Source: DATAEU01 sp046724395
GTDB taxonomy: Bacteria; Actinomycetota; UBA4738; HRBIN12
Assembly (NCBI GenBank): GCA_046724395.1
Contig: JBKOWM010000111.1
Location: 1-6,278 of the forward strand
Length of the DNA: 6,278 nucleotides
Reading direction: 5' to 3'
The position numbers were made by a program, and so were the translations under genes. This document shows positions 1-5,540 of this stretch, in pieces. The notes beneath the pieces were generated by a model. The model searched no databases. It was given only the letters and a program-made list of their open reading frames with translations, and was not told the origin of the DNA. Each line of letters starts with the position of its first letter. The stretch's first letter is position 1.

Positions 1-279
1 CCGCCGACGACCCCGCCGCCGCCCGCGGCATGCAAGCCGAGCGTTTCGTTCGGACCCTGGTACGGAGACCCGCGCATCAACATCACGCTGACGGGGCCCG
101 GGACGTTCGAGATCCGCGGTGGCATCCAGCGATTCACCAACCTGCGAGTGGTTCGCAAGACGCTTGCCTGCGGCGAGACCTTCGTCGTGTCACGCTACAA
201 GGTCAAGCGCGGCCACTCGGTTCGCGTGTATCTGAACGGCACGCTGATCGAAAGCCGCACGGCACCACGAGTTCGGTAA
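1..279 (+). CDS. C-terminal part of an unidentified, probably exported protein (5' end outside window)
   Basis: Frame 1 is open from the first base to a TAA at 277-279, giving 92 codons without any need for a start inside the window. The fragment begins with a proline/threonine-rich stretch (PPTTPPPPAA, residues 1-10), which looks like an interdomain linker. A compact segment of about 80 residues follows, with alternating hydrophobic residues and many glycines and arginines, suggesting a beta-rich fold. It has two cysteines (fragment residues 11 and 57) that could form a disulfide, fitting an extracytoplasmic location. I do not recognise the family and assign no function. A strong terminator about 80 bases downstream supports this being the end of a transcription unit. 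A downstream ATG at 30 opens a different frame that overlaps this one and looks like a shadow. Confidence 0.6.
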   Translation, partial: PPTTPPPPAACKPSVSFGPWYGDPRINITLTGPGTFEIRGGIQRFTNLRVVRKTLACGETFVVSRYKVKRGHSVRVYLNGTLIESRTAPRVR

Positions 280-357
280 TCATGCGGCCTGACTTCCACC
301 CGCGGACGGTCGTGCCATCCGTGGCGTAGGAAGCCGGCGCGGGAGGGGGTTCGCGAG

Positions 358-389
358 CGAAGGCCCCGGGCGGGCGCCCGGGGCCTTCG
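358..389 (+). terminator. GC-rich hairpin terminator after the first gene
   Basis: The arms 358-372 and 375-389 are perfectly complementary. With a realistic loop of about 6 bases (371-376) this leaves a stem of roughly 13 bp, almost all G-C. It lies about 80 bases after the TAA at 279 and is followed by a short pyrimidine run (cttct), not a long T-tract, a common form in high-GC bacteria. It probably ends transcription of the gene entering from the left. Because the hairpin is symmetrical it might also stop minus-strand transcription. Confidence 0.75.
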
Positions 390-390
390 G

Positions 391-430
391 CTTCTACGGT
401 CGAGGAAGGAGGGGGTCTCAGCCGTAGAAG
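391..430. repeat. Inverted repeat / second hairpin with purine-rich loop
   Basis: cttctacgg (391-399) is the exact reverse complement of ccgtagaag (422-430). The arms give a 9-bp stem around a 22-base loop that is strongly purine-rich on the plus strand (cgaggaaggaggggg). It starts one base after the terminator stem ends. Its AT content is higher than the surroundings. It may be a secondary termination or mRNA-end structure, or a binding site; the sequence alone does not decide. Confidence 0.45.
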
Positions 431-573
431 AGTCCGCGCTTCGACGTGCGTGCTCGCGATTTCGCGTTCGATTCCCCCATCGACGTGCTGGCCGATCCGC
501 TTTAGCCGCCGGCGACGCTCCGTCGCCTCGACGACGGCGATACGACCCTTCGGCACGCGTTCGAGGAGGCGCC
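431..573. other. Intergenic leader region before the RTX gene
   Basis: I see no convincing gene here. Together with the terminator and hairpin this makes a gap of 294 bases between 279 and 574. It contains a small perfect hairpin (511-517 with 521-527, 3-base loop). It should also hold the promoter of the downstream gene, but I find no hexamer pair close enough to consensus to call. A short in-frame stretch ending in TAG at 503-505 has protein-like composition but no room for a gene. Confidence 0.4.
563..569 (+). promoter_or_regulatory. Shine-Dalgarno site of the RTX gene
   Basis: GAGGAGG at 563-569 is a near-perfect anti-16S match, four bases before the ATG at 574. It is the strongest ribosome-binding site in the window and fixes the start of the secreted repeat protein, immediately upstream of a clear signal peptide. 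Confidence 0.75.
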
Positions 574-1208
574 ATGCGCACGATCCTTGTCATCCTGGTC
601 ATCCCGGCCTCGCTCCTGGTGACAGCACCCCCCGTGCATGCGGCCGCGGTGTACTGCGGTGGGGAGATCGCCACGATCGTCGGGACGGACGCCTCGGAGA
701 CGATCTACGGCACGAGCGAGAGGGACGTGATCTACGCCGCAGGCGGCGCGGACAGGATCTTCGGCGGCCCTCTGCCCGATCCGTGCTACGACGACAACGG
801 CGACGACCTCATCTGCGGAGGCCTCGGCAACGACACGATCGAGGGCGACGCCGGTCGGGATCGGCTGATCGGCGGAGCCGGCAACGATTCGATGCGCGTC
901 CCGGCTTCGATCAGCTGTTGGGCGGCTCGGGCGCCGACTACTTGGAGGACGATCACGAGGGCGGGATCGACGACATCCCCGCCGGGAGCGGAAACGACGT
1001 CGTGAACTCCGTCGATCTCAACACCAACACGCTCGGGAGCTGCAGCGAGCCGACGGGCGTCCGGTATCGAGATCGCGTCGGCGGGGGGGACGGCACCGAC
1101 TCGATCGTCCACGACGGCGACTCTTGGAGCTCGTTCGAGACGAGCACCTCCTGCGATTGGGATCCGGACAACAACTGGGACGAACCGTGCGGCAGCATCG
1201 CCGTCTGA
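574..1208 (+). pseudogene. Secreted RTX/hemolysin-type calcium-binding repeat protein, frameshifted
   Basis: From the ATG at 574 the product starts with a signal peptide: MR, a hydrophobic core at about residues 4-18, and a likely cleavage after VHA near residue 23. RTX-like glycine/aspartate repeats follow: GTSERDVIY, GGADRIFGG, GGLGNDTIEGDAGRDRLIGG and GGAGND. Such repeats bind calcium in parallel beta-rolls outside the cell. After residue 108 (codon 895-897) the start frame loses all family character and stops at 1003-1005, giving 143 residues. The frame beginning at 900 carries on with GFDQLLGGSGADYLEDD and GSGNDVV and ends at TGA 1206-1208. One missing base near 898 (for example CGC GG- TCC) would join them into about 211 residues. 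Cysteines at 28, 71 and 81 and more in the tail suggest disulfides. It carries no enzymatic domain, so its role is unknown. It is either a real pseudogene or a sequencing or assembly error. Confidence 0.75.
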
Positions 1209-1215
1209 GCGGCCC

Positions 1216-1234
1216 GCTTCGCTACCAGCGGAGC
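1216..1234 (+). terminator. Possible weak terminator of the RTX gene
   Basis: Arms 1216-1223 and 1227-1234 can pair over 8 bp in plus-strand RNA, with one G-U wobble and a 3-base loop. The hairpin begins seven bases after the RTX stop codon and lies over the last codons of the opposing gcvPB. No U-tract follows, and the wobble becomes an A-C mismatch in minus-strand RNA, so it would serve the plus-strand gene only. Confidence 0.3.
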
Positions 1235-2694
1235 TTGAGATGGCGCGCGGCGCGGGCCTCGTCCAGGCGGCGCACCGGAGTCGTCACCGGCGCTCGACGG
1301 AGCAGGTCCGGGCTCGTGCGTGCCTCCTTTGCCGCCGAGCGCATCGCGGCGGCCAGCGCGTCGAGCGTATCCCGGCTCTCCGTCTCGGTCGGCTCGACCA
1401 TCATTGCCTCCTCGACCACCAACGGGAAGTACACGGTCGAGGGGTGGAATCCGAGGTCGATCACGCGCTTGGCGACGTCCGTCGCGCGGATGCCGGTCTG
1501 ATCCCTGAGCGACTTCGCGGTCGAGACGAACTCGTGCATCGGCCTGCCGTCGGCGAACGCGAGCGGGAACTCCTCTCGTACGAGCTCCGCGAGGTAGTTC
1601 GCGTTCAGGACGGCTCGCTCGGCCACCCGCAGGAGACCATCGCGGCCGTGCAGGAAGACGTACGCGTACGCTCGGACGAGCACCGCGAAATTTCCGTGGA
1701 ACCCGTGCATCCGCCCGATCGACTCGGGGCGATCGGCCTCGAGACGAAAGCGTCCGTCACCGTTGCGTTCGACGAGCGGGGACGGAAGGAAGGGGACGAG
1801 CTCGTCCGTGACGCCGACGGGGCCGGCACCCGGTCCTCCCCCACCGTGCGGAGTCGCGAACGTCTTGTGGGTGTTGATGTGGACGATGTCGAATCCCATA
1901 TCGCCGGGCCGGCACCGGCCGAGGATCGCGTTGAGGTTCGCCCCGTCGTAGTAGACGAGGCCCCCGATCCCGTGCACGACCGCCGTGATCTTCTCGATCT
2001 CCTCCTCGAACAGCCCGAGCGTGTTCGGGTTCGTGAGCATCAAACCCGCGACGTCCTCGTCGACGAGCTTCTCAAGTGCCGAGACGTCGACGAGCCCTCG
2101 CGCGTCCGAGGGGATGTGCACCGTCTCGAATCCGGCGAGGCGAACGCTGGCCGGGTTCGTTCCATGCGCCGAGTCGGGGATCGCGACCCGAGCGCGCCGC
2201 AGTCCCTGTCGGTCGTGAAAGGCCCGCATGATCAGCAGTCCCGTCAGTTCGCCGCACGCTCCCGCCGGTGGCTGCAGCGTCGCGCGCGCCATCCCGGTGA
2301 TCTCACACAGCGCCCGCTCCAGTCGCCAGAGCAGCTCGAGCGCTCCTTGTGTCGTCGACTCCGGCTGGAGCGGGTGCAGGCGTGAGAAACCGGGAAACGC
2401 CGCGACCGTTTCGGCGATCTTCGGGTTGTACTTCATCGAACACGATCCGAGCGGGTACGCGCCGGTGTCGACGCCGTAGTTCTCCTGCGACAGCCTGGTG
2501 TAGTGCGACACGATGTCGCGCTCGGCGACCTCCGGCAGCCCCGGCGGCTCGGCGCGCAGTTGCTCGCTCGGGAGCGACGCCTCGGCAACGTCGAGCTCGG
2601 GCAGGCTGAACGCCCGGCGTCCCGCTCTCGACAGGCTCTTGATGGTCCCGTGTTGCGTGGACGGGCCGTGGGTTCGTACCGGCGCCCCCGTCAT
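1222..2694 (-). CDS. gcvPB: Glycine dehydrogenase (decarboxylating) subunit 2, P-protein beta chain
   Basis: With GcvPA this 490-residue subunit forms the cytoplasmic P-protein of the glycine cleavage system. It decarboxylates glycine through PLP and passes the aminomethyl group to lipoyl-GcvH. The PLP lysine is K277 in NTHKTFATPHGGGGPGAGPVG-type sequence (key residues N274, H276, K277, then the glycine-rich loop 284-294). YYDGAN (248-253) contains the aspartate that contacts the PLP ring nitrogen. GSCSMKYNP (83-91), PPAGACGE (142-149) and DSAHGTNPAS (174-183) are other family signatures. The C-terminus RHLKLRW is also typical, and the length is normal. The ATG at 2694 overlaps the gcvPA stop as ATGA, indicating translational coupling. 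The frame stays open upstream to 3810, but that extension lies out of frame over gcvPA and is spurious. It ends 13 bases from the converging RTX gene. Confidence 0.96.
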   Translation of the reverse strand: MTGAPVRTHGPSTQHGTIKSLSRAGRRAFSLPELDVAEASLPSEQLRAEPPGLPEVAERDIVSHYTRLSQENYGVDTGAYPLGSCSMKYNPKIAETVAAFPGFSRLHPLQPESTTQGALELLWRLERALCEITGMARATLQPPAGACGELTGLLIMRAFHDRQGLRRARVAIPDSAHGTNPASVRLAGFETVHIPSDARGLVDVSALEKLVDEDVAGLMLTNPNTLGLFEEEIEKITAVVHGIGGLVYYDGANLNAILGRCRPGDMGFDIVHINTHKTFATPHGGGGPGAGPVGVTDELVPFLPSPLVERNGDGRFRLEADRPESIGRMHGFHGNFAVLVRAYAYVFLHGRDGLLRVAERAVLNANYLAELVREEFPLAFADGRPMHEFVSTAKSLRDQTGIRATDVAKRVIDLGFHPSTVYFPLVVEEAMMVEPTETESRDTLDALAAAMRSAAKEARTSPDLLRRAPVTTPVRRLDEARAARHLKLRW

Positions 2695-4016
2695 GAGAGC
2701 ACCGTTCCCATCGCGGAAACGAAGGCGTCGATCTCCGACCTCGACCGCCGCTCGGTGACGGCCACGAGGAGCGCGCGGTCGTCGACATCCGGCACCGTCA
2801 CGCCGCCGAGGAACCCCCGTTCCGCGAGCGCCTCGAGCACCGTCTCGGCGTGCGCCGGAAGGCGGATCGCGAACTCCTTGAAGAACGGCGCCTCTGGGAA
2901 CAGCGGCTCGACGCCGGCAAGCGCCGTGAGGCGCTCGAAGGCGTAGGCGGCCTTTGCCGCGCACTGCCGGCCGAGCTCGGCGAGGCCCTGCGGACCCAGC
3001 CAGGCGAGGTAGACCGTCGCCGCCACGGCCATCAACGTCTGGTTCGTGCAGATGTTCGACGTCGCCTTCTCGCGACGGATGTGCTGCTCGCGCGCCTGCA
3101 GCGTGAGGACGTATCCGGTCCGGCCGTCGAGGTCCACAGTCTCGCCGACGATTCGCCCGGGCATGCGGCGAACGTCGTCGAGCCGGGTCGCGATGATCCC
3201 AAGGTAGGGTCCTCCGAAGTTGAGCTGGTTGCCGAGCGGCTGACCCTCGGCCACGGCGATGTCGGCGCGGAGCTCGCCCGGCGGCGCGAGCACGCCGAGC
3301 GACAACGGGTCGAATACCTGCACGGCTCGGGCACCGCCGGCGTGCGCCCGTCCGAACAGATCGCGCGCGGGCTCGAGGACGCCGAAGCGGTTGGGATGCT
3401 GCACGATGACGCACGCGACGTCCTCCCCGACCTCCGGTGTGCCGCCGCAGCCGCCGTCGATCTCGAAGATCTCGGGAACGTACGCAGCTCCCCGACCGTA
3501 GGTCCGCAGCGTCTGCACATAGCGAGGGTCGACTCCGGCGGAGACGAGCACCCGGTCGCGCCCGGGCACCGATCGCGCGAGATTTACGGCTTCGGCGAGC
3601 GCGGTGGCGCCGTCGTACAGCGACGCGTTCGAGACGTCGAGCGCCGTTAGCTCCGCGATCATCGACTGATACTCGAAGAGGGCCTGAAGAACACCCTGCG
3701 ACAGCTCCGGCTGATATGGCGTGTACGAGGTGTAGAACTCCGATCGGCCAGCCAGCGCCCACACGACCGAGGGCACGTAATGGTCGTAGGCTCCGGCGCC
3801 CGCGAAACACACGAGCCGGTCGGCGTCGAGGTTGCGGCGCGCCATCGATGCCAGATCGGCCGCGACCTCCATCTCGGAAACGCCCTCGGGGAGATCGAGC
3901 GGACGGTCCAGGCGGACCGATGGAGGGATCTGCTCGAACAGCTGATCGAGCCGCACAAGCCCGATCCGGTCAAGCATCTGCCGGACGTCGTCGTCGGTAT
4001 GCGGAGCGAACCTCAT
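2691..4016 (-). CDS. gcvPA: Glycine dehydrogenase (decarboxylating) subunit 1, P-protein alpha chain
   Basis: This 441-residue protein matches the N-terminal half of single-chain glycine decarboxylase and pairs with GcvPB. Family signatures include the N-terminus MRFAPHT with DDDVRQML, FAGAGAYDHYVP (71-82), YTPYQPELSQG (98-108), NQLNFGGPYLG (263-273) and the conserved REQHIRREKATSNICTNQ block (309-326). Length is normal for the split form. I chose the ATG at 4016 because the family begins with MR(F/Y). In-frame ATG 4028 and GTG 4049 would add 4 or 11 residues, and no upstream ribosome-binding site is strong enough to decide. It lies 90 bases after the nuclease-like gene, in the same frame and separated from it only by that gene's TGA. 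It overlaps gcvPB by four bases. I see no glycine riboswitch in the gap, so control probably comes from the merR promoter. Confidence 0.95.
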   Translation of the reverse strand: MRFAPHTDDDVRQMLDRIGLVRLDQLFEQIPPSVRLDRPLDLPEGVSEMEVAADLASMARRNLDADRLVCFAGAGAYDHYVPSVVWALAGRSEFYTSYTPYQPELSQGVLQALFEYQSMIAELTALDVSNASLYDGATALAEAVNLARSVPGRDRVLVSAGVDPRYVQTLRTYGRGAAYVPEIFEIDGGCGGTPEVGEDVACVIVQHPNRFGVLEPARDLFGRAHAGGARAVQVFDPLSLGVLAPPGELRADIAVAEGQPLGNQLNFGGPYLGIIATRLDDVRRMPGRIVGETVDLDGRTGYVLTLQAREQHIRREKATSNICTNQTLMAVAATVYLAWLGPQGLAELGRQCAAKAAYAFERLTALAGVEPLFPEAPFFKEFAIRLPAHAETVLEALAERGFLGGVTVPDVDDRALLVAVTERRSRSEIDAFVSAMGTVLS

Positions 4017-4055
4017 CGTCCGAACCATGAGTCTACGGTCGCCCACCACGACCGA

Positions 4056-4085
4056 GCCGGCGCCGGCCGCGAGCGCGGCGCCGGC
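4056..4085 (-). terminator. GC-only hairpin between the nuclease-like gene and gcvPA
   Basis: Arms 4056-4065 and 4076-4085 form a perfect 10-bp G-C stem with a 10-base loop, 21 bases after the nuclease-like stop and 39 bases before the chosen gcvPA start. No T-tract follows on the minus strand. It could act as a partial terminator or attenuator lowering gcvP expression relative to merR, or simply be a stem arising from GC-rich DNA. Confidence 0.3.
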
Positions 4086-4106
4086 CTGCGCCGCGAGGAC
4101 CGCCGA

Positions 4107-4484
4107 TCAGCCGTCGGCGCCCGCGAGATCCTCGAGACCGTACTTGGAGACGAGGGAGAGGTAGTCGCGCTGATAGAACACCTTGCAGTGAACGCCGGGA
4201 TACAACTCGCGTAGCCGGCGGACCTTCCGGTTCTTCTTGGTCACGAGGCGTTGATTAAGCGTCGTGATCTCGATGTAGAGGTCGTACTGCGGCAGGTAGA
4301 AGTCGGGCGTGAACCGCTGCACGACGATGCCATTTCTGTCCCACTCGAGATCGAACGACGTCGGCTCGTACTCCCATTCGATCTGGTAGAAGTCGAGCAG
4401 CTGCGCGAACTGTCGCTCGCTCGCGTGCGCGAACCGCACGCCGTCACTCTTGACGTGAGCGTGCTCGGCGGGGGCGGCGCTCAC
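4107..4484 (-). CDS. Small PD-(D/E)XK-nuclease-like protein of unknown function
   Basis: The product is 125 residues from the chosen start and I cannot name a characterised family. It has the order expected of a restriction-endonuclease-like core: a helix with a glutamate (ASERQFAQLLDFY, E23), an aromatic/acidic strand (IEWEYEP, 35-41), then FTPDFYLP with D61, an intervening DLY, and EITT with E72 and T74. In classical members the last position is lysine, so the E-x-T end is a deviation that could mean a changed or lost active site. A basic helix (LVTKKNRKVRRLRELYP, 80-96) could bind nucleic acid. The GTG at 4484 overlaps the merR stop as GTGA with a purine-rich AGGCGGAG just before it. The longer ATG at 4559 would add 25 low-complexity residues and overlap merR by 79 bases, so I prefer the GTG. 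GTG 4439 is a shorter alternative. Existence is well supported; the nuclease role is inference. Confidence 0.8.
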   Translation of the reverse strand: MSAAPAEHAHVKSDGVRFAHASERQFAQLLDFYQIEWEYEPTSFDLEWDRNGIVVQRFTPDFYLPQYDLYIEITTLNQRLVTKKNRKVRRLRELYPGVHCKVFYQRDYLSLVSKYGLEDLAGADG

Positions 4485-4930
4485 GCTCCGCCTGCCGCGG
4501 CGGCGCCGCGGCTCTTCCTCCGGCTGGCCTTGGGAAGGCTCCCCTCGAGGTCCGTCCATACCTTGTCGACGGCGATCGCGAACACGCCCTGGCCCTTCGC
4601 CAGGAGGTCGACCACCTCGTCCGGTGAGTCGACCGCGTAGATCCGCGACCCGTCCGATACGAGTGTCGTCCCGAGCGTCGGTTCCTTGAGCTCCTTCAGC
4701 GTCTTCATGGCCTTGCGGATCTGCTGGAGCCCGACCCCCGAGTCGAGCATCCGCTTGATCAGCTTGAGGAGCGCAAGGTCCTGGAACGAGTACAGCCGCT
4801 GCGTGCCCGATCCGCGGGCGTCCTGCAGCGACGGCCGGACGAGGCCGGTCCGCGCCCAGTAGTCGAGCTGTCGGTAGCTGATCCCGACGATCTTGGTGAC
4901 CTCGGGCACACGGAAGCCCTGCTCTGTCAT
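4481..4930 (-). CDS. MerR-family transcriptional regulator, Rv1830-like
   Basis: The 149-residue protein begins with a MerR winged helix-turn-helix: FRVPEVTKIVGISYRQLDYW (6-25), a wing containing GSGTQRLYS (40-48), then the helical stretch DLALLKLIKRMLDSG and LQQIRKAMKTL that dimerises MerR proteins. A second small domain (about 87-130, SDGSRIYAVDSPDEVVDLL, then GQGVFAIAV) replaces the metal- or drug-binding part, and there is no cysteine in the protein, so metal sensing is unlikely. From memory it resembles M. tuberculosis Rv1830, a cell-division-linked regulator next to the BFN gene Rv1829. The C-terminus is a lysine/arginine- and alanine-rich tail. The ATG at 4930 is preceded by GGAG at five bases and by a strong promoter. 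The gene overlaps the nuclease-like gene by four bases. It may regulate its own promoter through the inverted repeat at 4958-4976. Confidence 0.93.
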   Translation of the reverse strand: MTEQGFRVPEVTKIVGISYRQLDYWARTGLVRPSLQDARGSGTQRLYSFQDLALLKLIKRMLDSGVGLQQIRKAMKTLKELKEPTLGTTLVSDGSRIYAVDSPDEVVDLLAKGQGVFAIAVDKVWTDLEGSLPKASRRKSRGAAAAGGA

Positions 4931-4935
4931 AACAG

Positions 4936-4948
4936 CTCCGTAATTACG
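4936..4948 (-). promoter_or_regulatory. Shine-Dalgarno of merR with adjoining 10-bp palindrome
   Basis: GGAG (minus strand, 4939-4936) lies five bases before the merR ATG and supports that start. It directly abuts, and by one base overlaps, the perfect palindrome CGTAATTACG (4939-4948), an AT-rich island in GC-rich DNA. A protein bound there could block early elongation; palindromic RNA there could affect ribosome access. Confidence 0.5.
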
Positions 4949-4957
4949 CGGGCGTCG

Positions 4958-4976
4958 CGAGCCTAGTCTCGGCTCG
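4958..4976. promoter_or_regulatory. Inverted repeat overlapping the merR promoter, candidate operator
   Basis: CGAGCC (4958-4963) and GGCTCG (4971-4976) are exact inverted repeats separated by seven bases. The dyad covers the -10 and half of the -35/-10 spacer. MerR-family proteins characteristically bind dyads between the -35 and -10. Here the spacer is the normal 17 bp, not the 19-20 bp of MerR-activated promoters, so repression would be the simpler outcome. Binding by the adjacent MerR protein is inference. Confidence 0.5.
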
Positions 4977-4988
4977 AAGCGGTGTCAA
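4960..4988 (-). promoter_or_regulatory. Sigma-70-type promoter of merR and probably the gcvP operon
   Basis: On the minus strand TTGACA (4988-4983) is a perfect -35 hexamer. After exactly 17 bases comes TAGGCT (4965-4960), which keeps the key TA...T of the -10. Transcription would start near 4953, giving a leader of about 22 bases before the merR ATG. The -35 starts 13 bases after the stop of the upstream BFN gene. It is the only consensus-like promoter I found in the window, and it can drive merR, the nuclease-like gene, gcvPA and gcvPB. Confidence 0.75.
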
Positions 4989-5001
4989 CGAGCGGGACGG
5001 G

Positions 5002-5484
5002 TTAGGACCCGAAGTCCTCGGGGTTCACGTTCTCGAGGAACTCCCGAAACTTCTGGACTTCGTCGTCCTCATCACCCTCGCCGTCGGGAATCGGGATGCC
5101 GGCCTCCTCGAGGACGTCCTCGTTCGCGAAGATCTTGCATCCGAGGCGGACGGCGAGAGCGATCGCATCGCTCGGACGCGACGACACCTCGTACGCAGCG
5201 CCGTTGCGCTGCATGTTGATGGTGGCGTAGAACGTGCCTTCGCGAAGCTCGGTGATGACGATGCTGTTCACCTGTACCGCCATCTCCTCCAGGATGTTCT
5301 TGAGCAGGTCATGCGTCATCGGACGCGGCGTCACGACGCCCTGCTGCGCGAGCGCGATCGCCGCCGCCTCCGGTTGCCCGATCCAGATCGGGAGGAACCG
5401 CTCGCCGTCGGCCTCTCGGAGCAGGACGATGGGCTGATTGCCAGGCAGCTCGATCCTCACGCCGGCGAGGCTCATCTCGATCAT
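5002..5484 (-). CDS. Bifunctional nuclease family protein (BFN/DUF151 domain)
   Basis: This 160-residue protein is a typical BFN-domain protein. The domain spans about residues 1-130 and shows the hallmark blocks IELPGNQPIVLLREADGERF (11-30), LPIWIGQPEAAAIALAQQG (31-49), TPRPMTHDLL, VITELREGTFYATI and SSRPSDAIALAVRLGCKIF (101-119), then EDVLEEAGI. An acidic tail follows (DGEGDEDDEVQKFREFLENV), as in actinobacterial members. Plant relatives were reported to have DNase and RNase activity, but the bacterial role is poorly defined, so enzymatic function is not assured. The ATG at 5484 gives the family N-terminus MIEM; the frame is open further upstream to 5697 but that part overlaps hpt and is spurious. 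The Shine-Dalgarno is weak. It follows hpt by 56 bases and precedes merR by 71, matching the BFN-MerR pairing of Rv1829-Rv1830. Confidence 0.94.
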   Translation of the reverse strand: MIEMSLAGVRIELPGNQPIVLLREADGERFLPIWIGQPEAAAIALAQQGVVTPRPMTHDLLKNILEEMAVQVNSIVITELREGTFYATINMQRNGAAYEVSSRPSDAIALAVRLGCKIFANEDVLEEAGIPIPDGEGDEDDEVQKFREFLENVNPEDFGS

Positions 5485-5540
5485 GGCTACGAGCGAAGAT
5501 ATCCCCGGCCCCCGGGTCCGGCAACCGCGTCCGCCGCTGC

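Noticed and set aside
460..480. GTTCGATTC resembling a tRNA T-arm
   Set aside because: Flanking bases cannot form the T-stem, and no acceptor, D or anticodon stem can be laid out around it.
428..505. Short frame ending RARDFAFDSPIDVLADPL then TAG, protein-like in composition
   Set aside because: Preceded by an in-frame TAG at 425-427 and only about 25 codons long with no ribosome-binding site; too little to call a gene or a remnant.
195..674. Minus-strand open frames across the terminator and the start of the RTX gene
   Set aside because: They run through the hairpin terminator and both plus-strand genes and have arginine/proline-rich shadow composition.
1240..2385. Plus-strand open frame of 381 codons opposite gcvPB
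   Set aside because: Antisense shadow of a clear gene in GC-rich DNA; composition is R/V/E/D-rich without motifs or a ribosome-binding site.
2695..3810. N-terminal extension of the gcvPB frame to a total of 862 codons
   Set aside because: It lies out of frame across gcvPA, is an arginine-rich shadow, and lacks any family motif; GcvPB homologs start near the ATG at 2694.
4017..4106. Glycine riboswitch before gcvPA
   Set aside because: The gap is only 90 bases and almost purely G/C; I see neither the conserved aptamer core sequences nor the tandem layout.
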